Assembly: GCA_008921705.1 (NCBI GenBank) | Contig: VFFE01007789.1 | Location: 124,001 to 188,000 of the forward strand | Direction: 5' to 3' | DNA length: 64,000 nucleotides | Source: Burhinus oedicnemus | Taxonomy: Eukaryota; Chordata; Aves; Charadriiformes; Burhinidae | In this document: positions 42,085-55,084 of the stretch, in pieces | Numbering within the stretch: position 1 is the stretch's first letter | Layout of the letters: each line of letters opens with the position of its first letter | Made by a program: the position numbers and the translations under genes | The notes under the pieces: generated by a model | What the model was told of the DNA's origin: nothing | Seen by the model: only the letters and a program-made list of their open reading frames with translations | Database searches by the model: none

Positions 42085-42119
42085 TACTAATGTATATTCT
42101 TCTGCTTTCCATCAAACAG
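42085..42119 (+). promoter_or_regulatory. TMEFF2: Branch point and 3' splice site of the TMEFF2 exon at 42120
   Basis: The heptamer tactaat at 42085-42091 is one base from the optimal branch sequence TACTAAC. Its presumed branch A at 42090 lies 30 nt before the exon, inside the normal range. A moderately pyrimidine-rich stretch and cag follow. This supports the exon start, since the acceptor AG at 42118-42119 gives the only frame that matches the protein family. No branch-point mapping exists here, so the role is inferred from sequence. Confidence 0.7.
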
Positions 42120-42216
42120 TCAATGAAGGCTCAGGTGAAACCAATCAAAAAGAGACATCGACCTGTGACATTTGCCAGTTTGGGGCAGAGTGTGACGAAG
42201 ATGCAGAGGATGTTTG
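42120..42216 (+). CDS. TMEFF2: TMEFF2 internal exon, first half of follistatin-like module 2
   Basis: This 97-bp exon encodes 31 full codons that begin NEGSGETNQKETSTCDICQF and end in the acidic run ECDEDAEDV, with a split Val codon at the start and a split Trp codon at the end. The reading matches tomoregulin-2 just after its first follistatin module. From memory, the human protein has VHEGSGETSQKE where this one has VNEGSGETNQKE. It supplies the first three cysteines (CDIC, AEC) of the second follistatin-like module, which is extracellular in this type I membrane protein. The acceptor is a pyrimidine-rich tract ending aaacag and the donor is TTTG/gtacag. The incoming intron is phase 1 and the outgoing intron is phase 2. 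The split Trp codon (TG+G) is completed exactly by the exon at 62216. The family is implicated in growth-factor and activin/PDGF modulation and in ectodomain shedding. Identity is very secure; exon number is not assigned. Confidence 0.97.
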
Positions 42217-43143
42217 GTACAGTAATTTGGTCTACTCTTCTATTTTAATGAATGTTGTATTATTTAAAGGTACTGTGGTTTAGAAAGGCATTACAAATAC
42301 TAGATATTCAATTTTCTGCACCCAGAGATTCATCACACAGTGATTGAGGTGGTTATTACTCTGAAAAACTGTGTAAAAGCGTCTGGTTTATAATGTTGGA
42401 ACACACACAATTTAGACAAAGTCTAGAAACACAGTTATCCATTTTGTTGCCGTTATAACTTATGTTATTCCATCTGGGGTTTTACAGCTTTATACTTTGG
42501 TAAAAATAGAATTGGGAAAAATAATTGACCTAAAGCTTTTCCGGTTAAAAAGTGTCATTAGTATTATCATCATGTTAATTCATGTGTGGCATTAGAAACA
42601 CTGGGAAATCTGTCTCGCTTTTTCCTGGTTGCTGAAGTTGAAGACCTAACGCGCAAATGTTTGAAATAATTAGAGTGTACATTTAGACATTTTCTCAATG
42701 GAAATTGGTTTATTTTTTATTTTTTAAAAGAGGTTTCAAAAGTATGCAGGGGTTTTTTTATTATTTTAAACCTTAACCAAATAGGCTGAAGGAAAATAAT
42801 TATATCTACTCAGAATTTTTTTTTCATCTTTCATTTTGCCTAGAAACTATGCAAACATATATTAAGCCAACTTTAAACTAATCATTTTATTGTTCACAGA
42901 GCTGTGCTTCTAACACTGCCTTTATGCCAAGCCTCCTATTTCTATCAAAGTAATTAATACAAATGTAGAGAGACAACAAAATAATCATGCAAATGTTAGA
43001 GCTGTTGTCTAGATGATGCTTCTGAAACTGTGGACTGGTGTAGCTGAAGGATGGATACAGAGACTGAGCAGTGAGATGTCAATAAAGCAATATTGCCCGA
43101 ACTCTTAACTTGGATGGTAGGAATGGAGCCAGAAAGGAGTCAG

Positions 43144-43169
43144 TGAATGAATGAATGAACGAATGAATG
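43144..43169 (+). repeat. (TGAA)n microsatellite
   Basis: Six tgaa-type tetramers with one interruption (gaac). Confidence 0.9.
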
Positions 43170-44826
43170 GTGATCATGATAATTGGGCCCAGTGTTGGCC
43201 CGCTGACCTCATCCAGGCAAGGCATCCATGCACTGATGGTCAAGCATGAAATTATGCACATTTCTGCTACTCAGTGAAGAAGCTTAGGAATATCGTCATG
43301 GTCATCCATTTGTGCTCGTTTTGGTTTTGTCTTGCCAGGCTTTTAATAATCTCCAGTCCTAGTGTTTAAAAAACAGCAAATAAACTAACCACAGAGGTGT
43401 TGCTCTGGCTCCAGTCATCAAAAGTTGTGGTGTTGAAAAACAGGAGCAAGATGCATCATGGTTATAGGTTTGCAGTAATGTCATGAGATTTGTGTGGAAG
43501 AAATTGCTTAATTTTGACTTTGCTTAAGAAAATTACGCCAGGTGTCAGGATTTTCATTGTCTCCTTGACGGCTTGTCCTTGAGAGTTTTGGTGGTGCAGT
43601 GTAGAAACAAAACCATGGTAAAATTAATATATCAAAATTCACAGTCTAGTGCTCATGTTTTCATAATTAAGTGCACTTCCAAATTGGAAGGCAGGCTAAG
43701 AGAGGGGCAAGGAATAAAATTAGCTACAAGATAACATTATTAATCATAAGCACTGAGTAGCAGTGTTTAGTTTTTTCCAGAAATAGCTTGGTAAAACAGC
43801 CTGATCCAACTTACCCCAGTAATGTTCCCACTGCAGCTTTTGCACTATGTAATTCCTCCCCTTTGAAACCACTTGGCTTATACAGAGCAGCGTAATGACT
43901 GCAGGAGCTGAAGTTCTCAATCTTTATTGACAGGCAGTCTTTCTGCAGGGAAAGATGCTTCTCGGGGTGGGAAGCAGGGAAGGGCATTTACTGGGAAGAT
44001 GCTACCAGACAAACTGTTAAAAGGCAGGAAAGCAGATTTCCAACCAGAAGTACAAAGACCGTGTAAAGCCTGTTAAAGGTCTGCTTTGAAGTAAACAACT
44101 TCATATGCCGTAACAGAGCCCCGTTTTCCTGTCCTGCCCCCTGATTAGTCTTGGATAAACGTCTTTCTAAAAAATGAGCCTTCTGGGCGTTAGCTCTTTG
44201 TTACTCTTATTTCTAGAATAAAAGCGGGCTACGGATGGGGGACCTAGATCCCTCTTTCAAATGTACGTTAATTGAATTTCCATGTTTGGCACCAGATAGA
44301 CGTATCCCTCTGCTCCCCCTGCCAAGATTTGGTGTGCAGAAAATGTCCTTAGATTAAGTGGGAAAAGAAATTTCAGTTTATTATTTGATCACTATTTTTA
44401 CACGGATCAAATTTCATATGTAAGCAGGGTTCCTTTAGCTGTCTCATCTGACTGATAAGGTTTGTAAAATCCAAATGGGGTCAGCGGGTCCCAGCAGCCC
44501 CAGGACCTCTTGTTACAGGGTGACGAGCCTAGCATGGGCAGTGTCCCCTATCAATCAGGAACAGTTTGAGGGTGCAGGGTCAGTGCCTGTTCCATTCCAG
44601 GTAAGAGGGATGCAGGCTGGTAACAGAGCCAGACCACAGAGAGCTGGAGATGCACTGCTGGCTGTTCGCCTAATATTTCTAGGGTGCCAGAGTAGATCAG
44701 AGAAGAGAGCACAGGTGTGATAGCAGATGTGGTTGGACTGCTGATGATTTAAAGCGACAATTAACATTATTCTGCATTGCCACAGTCTGTTATTTTGCAG
44801 TCCCTTGTCCCTGGTTTAACTCTTTC

Positions 44827-44841
44827 TTTTTTTTTTTTTTT
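44827..44841 (+). repeat. Poly(T) run
   Basis: Fifteen consecutive T within a pyrimidine-rich tract beginning near 44819. Confidence 0.95.
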
Positions 44842-46744
44842 GGTTATTCATTGCCAGTTGTCACTCAGCTAAATTGTGCTATTGTACTGTGTCACCATTA
44901 TTTTTAAATCTTATTTGCGTAAAACCAATCTGTTAATGGCTAGACTCCTGGGATTCTGATAGAGGGTTTGTCACATAGAAGACTACTTGAACAGGTAAGA
45001 TACGTGTACTGGAAAGTACAAAGAAAAGGCAGAAAAGAACCCACTGTAATAACAGGTTTTGCATGGCACGGTAAAGCACACATGTATTATTATCCTATTC
45101 TCTGGTCTAATATCATGAGAGTGAATGCAATTTGGCATTCCATTAGTGAATCTCTTTCTCTAGGCTAAAAACAAAGACTCTTCAGTTGAAAGTCTTTAAC
45201 ATCTTGCTACTTTAATATGTGAAAGCTTCTTGTCACTAAGAGGATCGTGTATTACTGGCATTATTCCCACCTTTAATGCATTTTGCACCAGTGGGCTTCA
45301 TGAATATTTAAAGCAGGGCAGTGGCTACGCTCTTTAGCACTGGATTGCAATCTATTGGTAAATCAGACATTTGGTGTTGCTTACTTTGGGTTTTATTTCT
45401 GAGCTGGCTAAGGAATAATTGATTTTGTAAGACAGGGCTACTCAACATAACACCCCGAGAGATACACTTAAAAGGAAATGAAGAATGAAGCGTAACATTC
45501 TGAACCGTGGTGTATTTCGAAGATCTTCCAAAAAGCATCTATGAAATACTCACTCACTATATATAAATAGTACTCACCGAATGGAGTGCCTGTTCATCTG
45601 CTGAAGTGGCTTAGTGTCAGTGCATAACCATATCAGAAACCTGGATTCCAGTATTAATATCCTCCTTATGGGCCACTGAGGAAATAAGAGCACTCTCTAG
45701 ACTGGACAAGCCATGGTTTGGATAGATACTGGGCAGCTATTTCAGAGGTCCGTGATGTGTCCAAGTAAGTGGAAGGAGATAAATAATAGGAAAAACCCTT
45801 CTGTTGAATTTCCTGCTGGAAAACACCGAGAAGAGAGGACAGGAGTATTTTCTTAAAACAAGATTAAAGCCTGCAAACCTCTGACTTGTAGAGTTAATCA
45901 AAATCAAAATGATGAATTGGGGTTAAATATGCATGCTTTTCCTTTGAATTTCAATACCAGCAGGTCAGCCAGCAGCAGTCCCGAAGTGCAGCGTTGCCCA
46001 GAATAAGATTGCCATTTGCTAGCTATAAGACAGACATGCAGAAATGTATAATGTGCTCGAGGGAGAGTGCTTTCCCTGCAGCCTGGCAGTGTCCAAGGAA
46101 GTGAGGAGGCCATCTCCGCAGATTGCTCCTCTGCCTTCCTGTTCCTCCCTCCTGGAGGTTGCAGGTGGAGAAGAGAAGCAGCAGTACCCCTGGCAGGAGG
46201 TGCCTGACCTTGAAATGGGCCGCTCAGGGCTTTGCACCAGTGATAAAAAGGGGCGTAAATACCCCTGCTGCTTCCTGCAACTTGGTCCCATGTGCCCCAA
46301 TGACTCCTCCTTGGCCGAGCGTAGGGTTTTGTGCTCTGCCGTAGGATCCATGCTTGTGGTAGGCAAGTTTCCTCCCTCCACACGAGCCTGGCCCACGCTG
46401 GAGGGGCCTTTTCCATTTCTCACAAGCGGTCAAGGATCCCACTGGGCAGGTCCCTCTCAGGAGTAGATGCTGAAGCCATTCTGTGGGGACACTGTGTCCC
46501 TGACAACCCAAAGCTGGGAGCTTGGAGGAAGGCATCCAGGCCTGAATGAAGGGGCTTGTCGTGTTCAGTGTCTAGGTCAGTGGGTGAAGGAAGGAGCGTT
46601 GGTCTCAGGCGTGCTGTGCAGCTGGGTGGTATTCCCAAGTGAGGTGTTGACGTTGCAGCATAATTACAGCAGGTCCCTTGTGTCCTGTGCTTCTTTCCGC
46701 ATGGCTGGGACAATAAACTCCACTTACCCACAGCAAAGAGACAC

Positions 46745-46760
46745 CACACACACACACACA
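46745..46760 (+). repeat. (CA)8 microsatellite
   Basis: Eight perfect CA units, followed by AAA. Confidence 0.9.
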
Positions 46761-49700
46761 AAATGTATTAAGGAGATGAACTGTTTCAGTCTTTTGTTTC
46801 ATATTTTACGGCTAATTGCTGTTTGGGTAAATGCTCTTATGAGGCAAGTGGACAGTCTGCAACACACGAGGATGGTGAAACTGCGTTCTCATGCAAATAA
46901 GTGGCGCTGTACATGGGATATGTTTGTGCAAATCATGCAGCTGCCATCTGCAGTGACCCCTACAATCAATATTGCTCTAGCAATCAATGTTTATCTTTAT
47001 TATAGTATAGAAAGAAAACATATAAAAGAAACTGGCAGCTTCTCAATCCATGCAGCAATTGGGTCAGTCAGCTTTGGGTCCCTTCCCCCTTCCATCAGTT
47101 GCTCTCAACCAGAGCATCTGCAAACAAGATGCTGTACTACTATAAAGTACTAAAAGGTAGTTTGAAAGCTCACATACATTACACGGGTATTGGCTGCTTC
47201 GTGTTCAGCAGTGTGTGTAATAACTATGTGTGACCTACTTGTTCTAGATGCAGAAACAATGAGCTTCTTTTAACGTCTGCAATGTCCCGTGCATTATATA
47301 GTAGATACATTGCCGTTTTCTGCTGCTTTCCTTTCTCTTTTAGAGAAAAAGTAGATCTTCATTCATGGCTACCTATAACACTCGAACATACTCATTGCAC
47401 TTGGGGTTCAAATAAACAGAGAAATGGAATCAAATCGTTAAAAAAACATAATCCTGCAAAGACGTAAATTTCTGCTTAACTTGAGATCATACCTAAGGCA
47501 TGAAGTGAAGCTGCTGCTGCATAAATCTTCACACGGAGCTTAGTAGTCACGTCTAATAACAGTCCAGGCAAGGATTTACAGAGGAAAGTAAAGGCACTGC
47601 AGCACGCAATCTGCATTGCACGGCAGGAGACTACCCAGCAGCTTACACCCTCTCACACCCGTGTCACTTACCTTAGCCCCAGCCTAATAACAGAGCTACC
47701 TCCTGTGCCTGCCCAGAAATCAGCCCAATTCTGGCTCTGTTAACTGTTAATGTTTCATCTGGGGTGTGTTCTGTGCTTAAAAGATTTTGAAATAAAAAGA
47801 AAGCAGCTGACTTCCAGTGTAAACTGTTGAGACACCATGTTGAGATAACCATACAGTGGGCTGAGTCAGCAATACTGTAACAAACTGGGAATTGGTCAAT
47901 GAAGGATTTGCAATGAAATCAGGAATATTAAAAAAAGCAAGATGACACCTGTCTATATGTTATATTTTAATTATTAAGCCTGCACTGACAAAGGGCCAGG
48001 TCGGTGGCTTTCATAGGAGGCTGGTCAGCCAGCTGGATAGAGAACCCGGCCATTTGGGCTGCGGAAAGGAGTGCCATCTGAACCGGCAAAAAGTGGGAAA
48101 ACTAGCAAAATACAAAATTGTAGCTTGAATTGCTGTCTACAGCACAAACAAGAACAAAGTTGCAGCAGTTCCAGTTTAGGCGAAAGCTTCAGGCTTATTA
48201 GCAACCAGCGTCTAGGCATCATGTAAGAGTCAGAAAATAAGGTCCCCAGGTGAGCATTGCATGAATGCCACAGTTCCTATCAAGTTTCTCGCTGGCAAGC
48301 TACTGACATATTGTAGGACACTTCCAGTGGGCAGTTTCAACTTAAAACTACCCCAGGTGAAAAAGTGACTTTGTGTCCAACCATAGCCAGAGAAAGATCG
48401 ACACTGACTTTTAAAAGACCTTAAATCAAGCCAAAAATAAGCAGGCTTCCTCTTTCTCAGCAATGAGTCTGTAGAAAGAGCAAGGGAAGACAGGGGAACA
48501 AGAAGTTAGCTTTATCTTCAGAGGATGTTTCTCTAAGAGCAGCTTATGGTCCAGTCCTTTTGAGGAGTAGGAGGCAGGAATGAGCACGTTGTATTTCTAA
48601 ACTGAATGCACAACTAGCAAGTGCTTGGCTAGAAAGTTAATGCCAGGAAAAATGATGACTTGTTTGGCCATCTGGTGAAATTGTTTTACTCTACATACGT
48701 TTAATTTGGTTTTAGTTAAAAACAGCCATTTTTCCCAGTCAGGTAAGTTTTGCAAAATCACCTTAACTTCTTTGCATCCTTCATCCTGTGCCAAAATAGC
48801 CTATTCAATTTTGAAGTGAGACTGATTCCCAACTGCCTTACAGTGGTGGTTTGGAGAATTTGACCTTTCCATCCATTGAGTCAACACAATCCTTCTGAGG
48901 CTTATGTTCATTTGACAAACTCCCGCCTTTCCAGATTCTCAGGATTTATTTTCTTAATAACATTCTTTAAAAAAAAAAACTGGTTTTAACATAAGCCAAG
49001 GTTGTCTGGAGTTACTTATACTTCATAGTGTTTTATTACCAATACACTTTGAACACTGTGGTAAATAATTCAGCCTACACAAAGAAATTGGCTATATTTT
49101 CTCTATACATCGAGGAAGTCTGTTATGTACACTATATATCACAGCTCTAAATGTTCTCAGATAAATGCAAACCCACATTGTGTTCCATCTGTACTACTCA
49201 CCCAAGTAGGTCTTTTAGGGACCCTATACAACACATACATCTCTTATCCAAAAACTAGAATCCCCAATGTTTGGTTTTGTAATAAAAAAGACATTTTTTA
49301 TCTTTTGCAATTACAGCAAAACTTACTGTGTGTCCAGGGGATAATACCCTACAGAGTCATAAGGCTTATAGATTTTTTTCCTTGTGTTCCTCTTTTCAGA
49401 TGCTGATCCAAACTTGGTTTTCAGTTTCAGAAGGTGAACTTCCAGCTTATGGAAGTCAATGAAAGTTATTCCACTGACTTCAGTGAAACAAAAGTTCTCT
49501 CCCAGTATAACTATGGAGTAACTTCTCAGTAGACAGTGGAGCCTTTCACGGGCAGAAAGAAGAGACTGTCGGGAGTGTAAATGCGCAGTCATTCACAGAG
49601 TGCAAAGGAATAACTTGGAAATTGTGATGATAAAAGCAGAATTTGGCTTACTGAGTGCTTCACTTGCTTCAGAGGAAATATTGATTTGTGAAACGCCAAA

Positions 49701-50099
49701 AATAACTTCTGAGATTTTGGGGGGATTTCTTGTCTTATCGTGGTGCCATGCTCCTGTAGGAGCAAGACACAAATTCTTCTGAAATACAAGGGGAGGAAGG
49801 CTTGTAAGACATGTAGAGCTCTCATTTGTCTTCACAATTATTAGTCTCTCAGCATTAGAGTTGAAAAAAAAAGCTGCAATAATTTTAAAAGTGTAGCTCA
49901 AAATAGCCAAATTTTCCTGTTAGGTTTCCAGAGCCAAGATGCCTACCCCTACGTTCAGCATGTGGTGTGTGGATGGGAGGCATGGAGGCACAGAGGGATG
50001 ACTGGTCATGGCAGAAAAGGCTGGAGGGATGGACAGGGAAAGGACAGAGGACTGTGGAAGCAGGGAGAAAACCTAAAGCTGTCTTGCAACTAGTCCATT

Positions 50100-50420
50100 T
50101 TGCTAGAGAGCCGGGAGGAGCAGCAGCTGCCCGCGCACAGGGGCTTGGGGAGGGTTTTTGGGACACTACCTGAAGGAGACAGGGAGATCCTTCTCACCTG
50201 CCTTCCCTCTGCCTGGCTTGGAGGCTGAAATGGCACACCCAGCGTGGAGCAGGTGAATTAAACAGTTGTATGGCAGGGACCGCTGGAGGATGTGTGGGGT
50301 AGCAGCTCGGCTGGCACGGAGGCTGCGGCTGTGGACTGCGTTAACGCTGATCTCTGCGTGTTACGAGGGTGCACGTGCGCGGCTGGGCATTGTGCAAGAT
50401 GGCTACAGCATCCCTCTCTA
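50100..50420. other. Small CpG-rich patch
   Basis: About 15 CpG dinucleotides fall in 320 bp, densest at 50280-50390, including the tandem elements gcacgtgcgcgg. It lies in the 20-kb TMEFF2 intron with no recognised exon. Its density is below that of a typical promoter CpG island. Confidence 0.4.
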
Positions 50421-50862
50421 TTTTCAGGAATTTTCCATCCGTCGATCAACATATGCACGTGACAGCATGGCAGAGAGCAACCATTTTACGTGCCCAGTTT
50501 AACAGGGGAGCAAATGAACCCGGGGTTTTGGTTTTTTACTCCTCTGCCACCAGCTGTGACTGCGGTTTTCAGTCCTAGGTAGGAAAATGTAGCAGCCTTC
50601 CGAGCGCACACCTTTATTTGCATTTGAAGGAATGCTTTTAGCAGTCTGTTTGGTACTCTTGCTGTAATAGAGAGTGTTGTAAAGATCGTGCCCAGCTCCT
50701 GCTGCTTTGTGGGAGGTACACAAAAGGATCCCTTTCGGCTCTGCAAGGGCAGAGCTGTGCGCGGGTGCTCCGAGGCGAAGCCACCATTTGGTTGTGTAAC
50801 CCCACGGCTGGGCCAGCCTGAGCTCACCAGGTTGTGAAAGTGCACATAAGGGATAATATGAT

Positions 50863-50889
50863 AATGCACATCAAATATTAATGTGCATT
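50863..50889. repeat. 9-bp inverted repeat
   Basis: aatgcacat at 50863-50871 and its exact complement atgtgcatt at 50881-50889 flank a 9-nt AT-rich spacer. Confidence 0.85.
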
Positions 50890-53800
50890 GACACATCATC
50901 GTCTGCGTACATCAGGGCATTACAGCATGAAAGAGCGAGTGCAGAGACCTTGGAGAGACACGTACTTTTGCACCTTTTGTTTTCCTGTTTTCCCCTTTTT
51001 GTTATTTAAAAATAAGCTTTCCTTCCTCCCTGGCCCCCCATTTAGCCAAAGTCATACCCTAGTAGTAAACTGAGTGGTGCCTTCATGACGGCCTATTTAG
51101 TTGCAATAAAAAGCCAATTGGCCTAATGCGCAATCAAGAAAGGAGTGACATTTATTGCTTCGGTTTTATGATGCTGTGAACTGAGCAAGATTTGGAGCCT
51201 TACAGTGCCTTCAGGGGGCAGGAGATCACCAGCAATGAATTGTATTTATACCTTTTCCAATTTCCTACTAGCATTTTAGCAATAAATAGACTGTGTTGTT
51301 ATTGAGTTTTATGTAAGTATGTTTACGAAAGCAGGAATACAACTTTGTAGCTCAGAATTACATGTGTTGGCTAAATAGATCAGCAGAGAGAATAACTATG
51401 GAAAGCACTGGGAAAGCACTTCCCAATATATTATCAAATGTCTTAATAGAATGCTTCATCTCTTCCATCTCACTTCATGTTAACTATTAAATTAAAACTG
51501 CATCCATTGCAGAAGGTCAGAGGCTCCTTCACACATCCATGTTGGAACATCAAGGCCACGATTTGTTCACATATCTAAGCCATTGAAAATACATCCCATG
51601 TATTAAATATGAGCCTGAGGAAAACTCAATAGGAGCCGACGCGCAGGGCTGACCTCAGCTCTCACAGCCCCTTGTGGGGTGGCAGGGGTCCCTTCCCCAT
51701 AGCCTCCATCTCCTGCCCCAGTCCTTTCCCACATGCAAGTCGCAGCTGAAAGCCTCATGAGATGTGCCACACATACAGATTTAATTGCTGTCTCTCAGCC
51801 TGCCTGTTTTGTAGCAAAGGTCTCCCATGGGGAGAAGCACGGGTGCCCCAGGGACACCTATCCTGGCCAGGGTGCGGTGCTTGCGGTGCATCCCTTTTGG
51901 GAGCTGCAGGTGGATTCCACTGATCTGTGTCCAAGACCTGAAGAGGGTTACTCTCATCTTCTTAGTCTGCTGGCAAGGACGTGTTCTTGAGATGGCACAT
52001 TTCATTCATTCCTTCATCTTCCTTTCCCTGGCAGCAGTACTTTCCCCTTTCCCCTGGTGCTTGCTCCCAAAAGCAGCCAGCCGCTGTGGTCATCGTGAGA
52101 CAGCAAGAGAAGAGGCAGCATCCCCAGTCAGTAAAGCACAGTAGCTTTCACCTACAGACCTGAATGCTCCGAGGAAAAAGAGGGTTACTGCTGCTCTCTC
52201 CTTCTTGCATGTGCAGCGATTTGCTTGGGGTTGCGTTGGTCCCAGTCTCGTACCTGTGGCCGAGATCTCATTTCATCCCTGTGTGGGATGACAGGAGGTT
52301 ATCTTGCCTTATTTCTGTCTGTGCAGGATGTACAAACAAAGCCTGAAGGAAAGCCTAGAGTATCCTCCTAAAATTTCATTAAATAGCTAGACTGGATTTT
52401 GTTTTGTAATTTAAGTCAGCCTACCAAGCGGGGTAGCCTGGACTGCGCAGCCAGTTCAGATGGTGCTGCCTCAGGCAGGTCTTCTCAGAAGCAGAAGGCA
52501 CACGTGTTTGAGGACGCAGAGCAGTTTATGGTGAGAGTTAGTCATGTAGAGGGAGTCTTTACAAGGAGGAATTATTTTACCATGGGTTTCTCCTTACTAG
52601 TTTTAGGAAGTTTGCTCCTAAGCCTTCCCTTGCCACCCGCAGTGAACGGCTCACGTGCTGCATAGGATAGGGCTTGCAATGCGCTGGTCTCCGCTAGCAG
52701 AAAGGCAGTCATCCCTTTACTCTAGCAGGTAAATCAGAGTCTGCTTTCAGAAGTAACTTCTGATGTTGTCAACAAAGCTGTTACCAGAAATTTGCCGTTG
52801 GTCCCATCCCAGCTGGTACTGCAGTTCGTAGTGAGCAGACCAAGCCTTGCTGCGTGGCAAGGTCCATGCCAGGACCTGCAGCTAGATGGTGTCTCGTGCC
52901 TCACACCAGACATTGCAATATTCCCTTTGGCTGTTGCAGGCTGAGGTGAAACGCTGGGATTCGTGGGAAGAATTTTCGTTATTCTGCTGGCTTTGAGATA
53001 GGCGTGAGCAATATCAGCAGTCTGAGGCACACAGTGATAAAACGTTCGTGAAGGACAGCCTCAAAATGTTTACAGAGGGAGAGAAACAGTCAGCAACGCT
53101 TTGTTTTGACACAGGCTATAGAGACATGAAGGACACTGAGTATAGGCGAATCACAAAAAGGCATTTATTTTATTCTGTGTGCTTTAAATAAACTTCACAC
53201 ATTAGATACCTGCAGACACTTGAATTGACATATGAACAGAATTAGAATTTTCTTCTCTAGTCACACAGCTAGCGTGAGGATTTTTCCATCGCTCTTCAAA
53301 CCCCGTCATCACCCTTGTAATTCTGTAGTTTCTCTGTTTGTGTTTAAAGCATCCAGTTTAGCAAAGACTGCTTTACACAACTTAGTTCCTTTTAAATAGG
53401 AATGATATTTAAAAAAAAAAAATAAAATGAGACATACATTTTGCCCTAAAGATGTTAGCATACAATTCAAGGTACTGTTGAGGGCACTAGAGGCATCAGG
53501 AAGCCAGATGAAGGTCATACAATAATTGGTGCTTTGAAATGTAGGAGGAAAGCAAAGGTGAAGTTTGTGATGTTTTTTGTCGAAAACTTAGTGAAGAAAG
53601 TTATGGGAAAAAAAACGAAAGGAGAATTAGGAATCAAGTTGCAGTGTTTTGCACAGCAGATTAAAGCAGTTTTCATGAGCTGCAGTCTCCAGGATGAAAC
53701 CATGAAAACTGGTGGAGCATGGGACCAGCTCCTCACCAACTGGTCCAGCTCCGGGAAGGAGCCAGCGCCTGGGCGGCTCTCCTCACCGCTGTAAGGGGAG

Positions 53801-53918
53801 GTGCCTCTGGGAGCGGTCCGCAAAACCGTTTTGAAACAACCTCCGTGAGCTGTCATAACAGATGTGCTCTGAAAAATCCATACGTATTTTTAAGCATTGC
53901 CAGTCACTCTCTGCTATT

Positions 53919-53940
53919 CAGCAGCAGCAGCAGCAGCAGC
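53919..53940 (+). repeat. (CAG)7 microsatellite
   Basis: Seven perfect cag units plus one c in intron sequence. Open frames through it (poly-Ser or poly-Ala) are accidental. Confidence 0.95.
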
Positions 53941-55084
53941 GTGGCAGCTGTACGGCAAGTGCCCTAGCTCCTGGCTCTGCGCTCCAGCTAGACTCGCAGA
54001 CTATGTCACATTTGGTATGCAAGGAAGGGCAGCAATAAATATATTCACCACTTTAGTGCATTTTAGCTTGACATATGTCCAGTAAACAATATTTTGGTCT
54101 CTTACAGTCCAAAAAAAACCCAACAAACACCTGATTATTCAGCGCTTCCTTCTGTTATGATGCTTTGGGGTCCTTCAAATCATTTTCATTATGCACTGCA
54201 TAATAATAAAAATCTCTATGCAGTGTGCTGATAATTCTGTGCATGGTCTCTGTGATTTCTAATTGTTTGAATAACAGGATGCTATTGAAATGCCATGCAG
54301 AAACATTGTGTCACCCTGAGGGAATCAAGCTTTTCTCCTTTTACTCCTGGTGAAGATAAACATTTGAACAGTCGAAATAAGTAAAATATCCCAGGGAAGC
54401 CTCTGTGAACAGTAGACTTGCTAAAGCCCTTAGTGCAGAAGCTGGGCTGCAAAGGACAAAAAGGAAAAATAAATTAGGTAAATAAATAAATAACATTGAA
54501 TGGAAGGCACTCAAAATAAGCTGTGCTTTTTCTTCTCTTGTGATCTTAAAGCAGAAGAGAAGCACTAGCAGACCCAGCAAAGAAATATCGCATGCTATTT
54601 TTGTGCTGCCATTATAAAATATGTATTGTTTATTGTTCTGCAGTGCAGCTAAAGTTTTGCATCAGCCTCAAAAAATACAGCAAAGTTTGTTTTGAAGGAG
54701 ACATGCAGCATCTCTATTCTTTAAGCCTCTTAATGATGTTCTTAAGAGTGCAGTGATAGGATTTCAATCTCCTGGCAAGCACAGGCAGGTTATAGGGTAT
54801 GATTCATAGGAAGTGCAAAAAATTGTGTGCCGGTGTGTATTATGGATATATTTTATATGTACTGTTTTAGATATTTGTATGTCTGTATAGCTGATACTCA
54901 GTTGTATGCAAAACCAGGCGATGATGCCAGGCAGTTTTGTCTTCTGGCTGGAGACATCATTGGGTGCCATCCTCTTGGGCTGTACTCCGCACGCTGCAGA
55001 GACCACTGTAGCATATCTGAGCATAGCCAAGCTACCAAAAGTCCCTGTTGATGCTGTATTGAGGGTGCCAGGACTTTACAATAA

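Larger units (their letters stand above)
1..42119 (+). other. TMEFF2: TMEFF2 intron upstream of the first visible exon (partial)
   Basis: At least 42 kb without a supported coding exon lies before 42120. I looked for the preceding TMEFF2 exons (first follistatin module with the VCGSNGESY signature) and did not recognise them, so they are taken to lie left of the window. Longer open frames in this interval sit in G+C-rich patches (about 22.4-23.0, 25.9-26.4, 31.3-31.75 and 32.75-33.25 kb). They overlap one another on both strands and have no family resemblance, as expected of chance frames. The stretch is otherwise unique intron DNA with scattered A/T runs; recognisable repeats are listed separately. 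An embedded non-coding gene cannot be excluded. Confidence 0.8.

Noticed and set aside
45608..45680. Possible MIR fragment (agtggcttagtgtcagtgca, aacctggattcc)
   Set aside because: Only two weak blocks are present and the diagnostic core is missing.
46019..46466. Overlapping frames of 134-170 codons on both strands
   Set aside because: This is also a G+C-rich patch with simultaneous openness in many frames. The protein composition is low-complexity Ser/Pro/Gly without motif.
46486..46500. Palindrome gggacac-t-gtgtccc
   Set aside because: Seven-base arms are expected by chance several times in a window of this size.
46467..47153. 228-codon open frame on the + strand, the longest in the window
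   Set aside because: The translation has no recognisable domain and crosses a (CA)n repeat and a sharp composition change. It overlaps several other frames on both strands and sits inside a TMEFF2 intron. Treated as a chance frame.
53919..53940. (CAG)7 as a coding polyglutamine tract
   Set aside because: It lies deep in a TMEFF2 intron with no exon borders, and the frames through it lack any family similarity.
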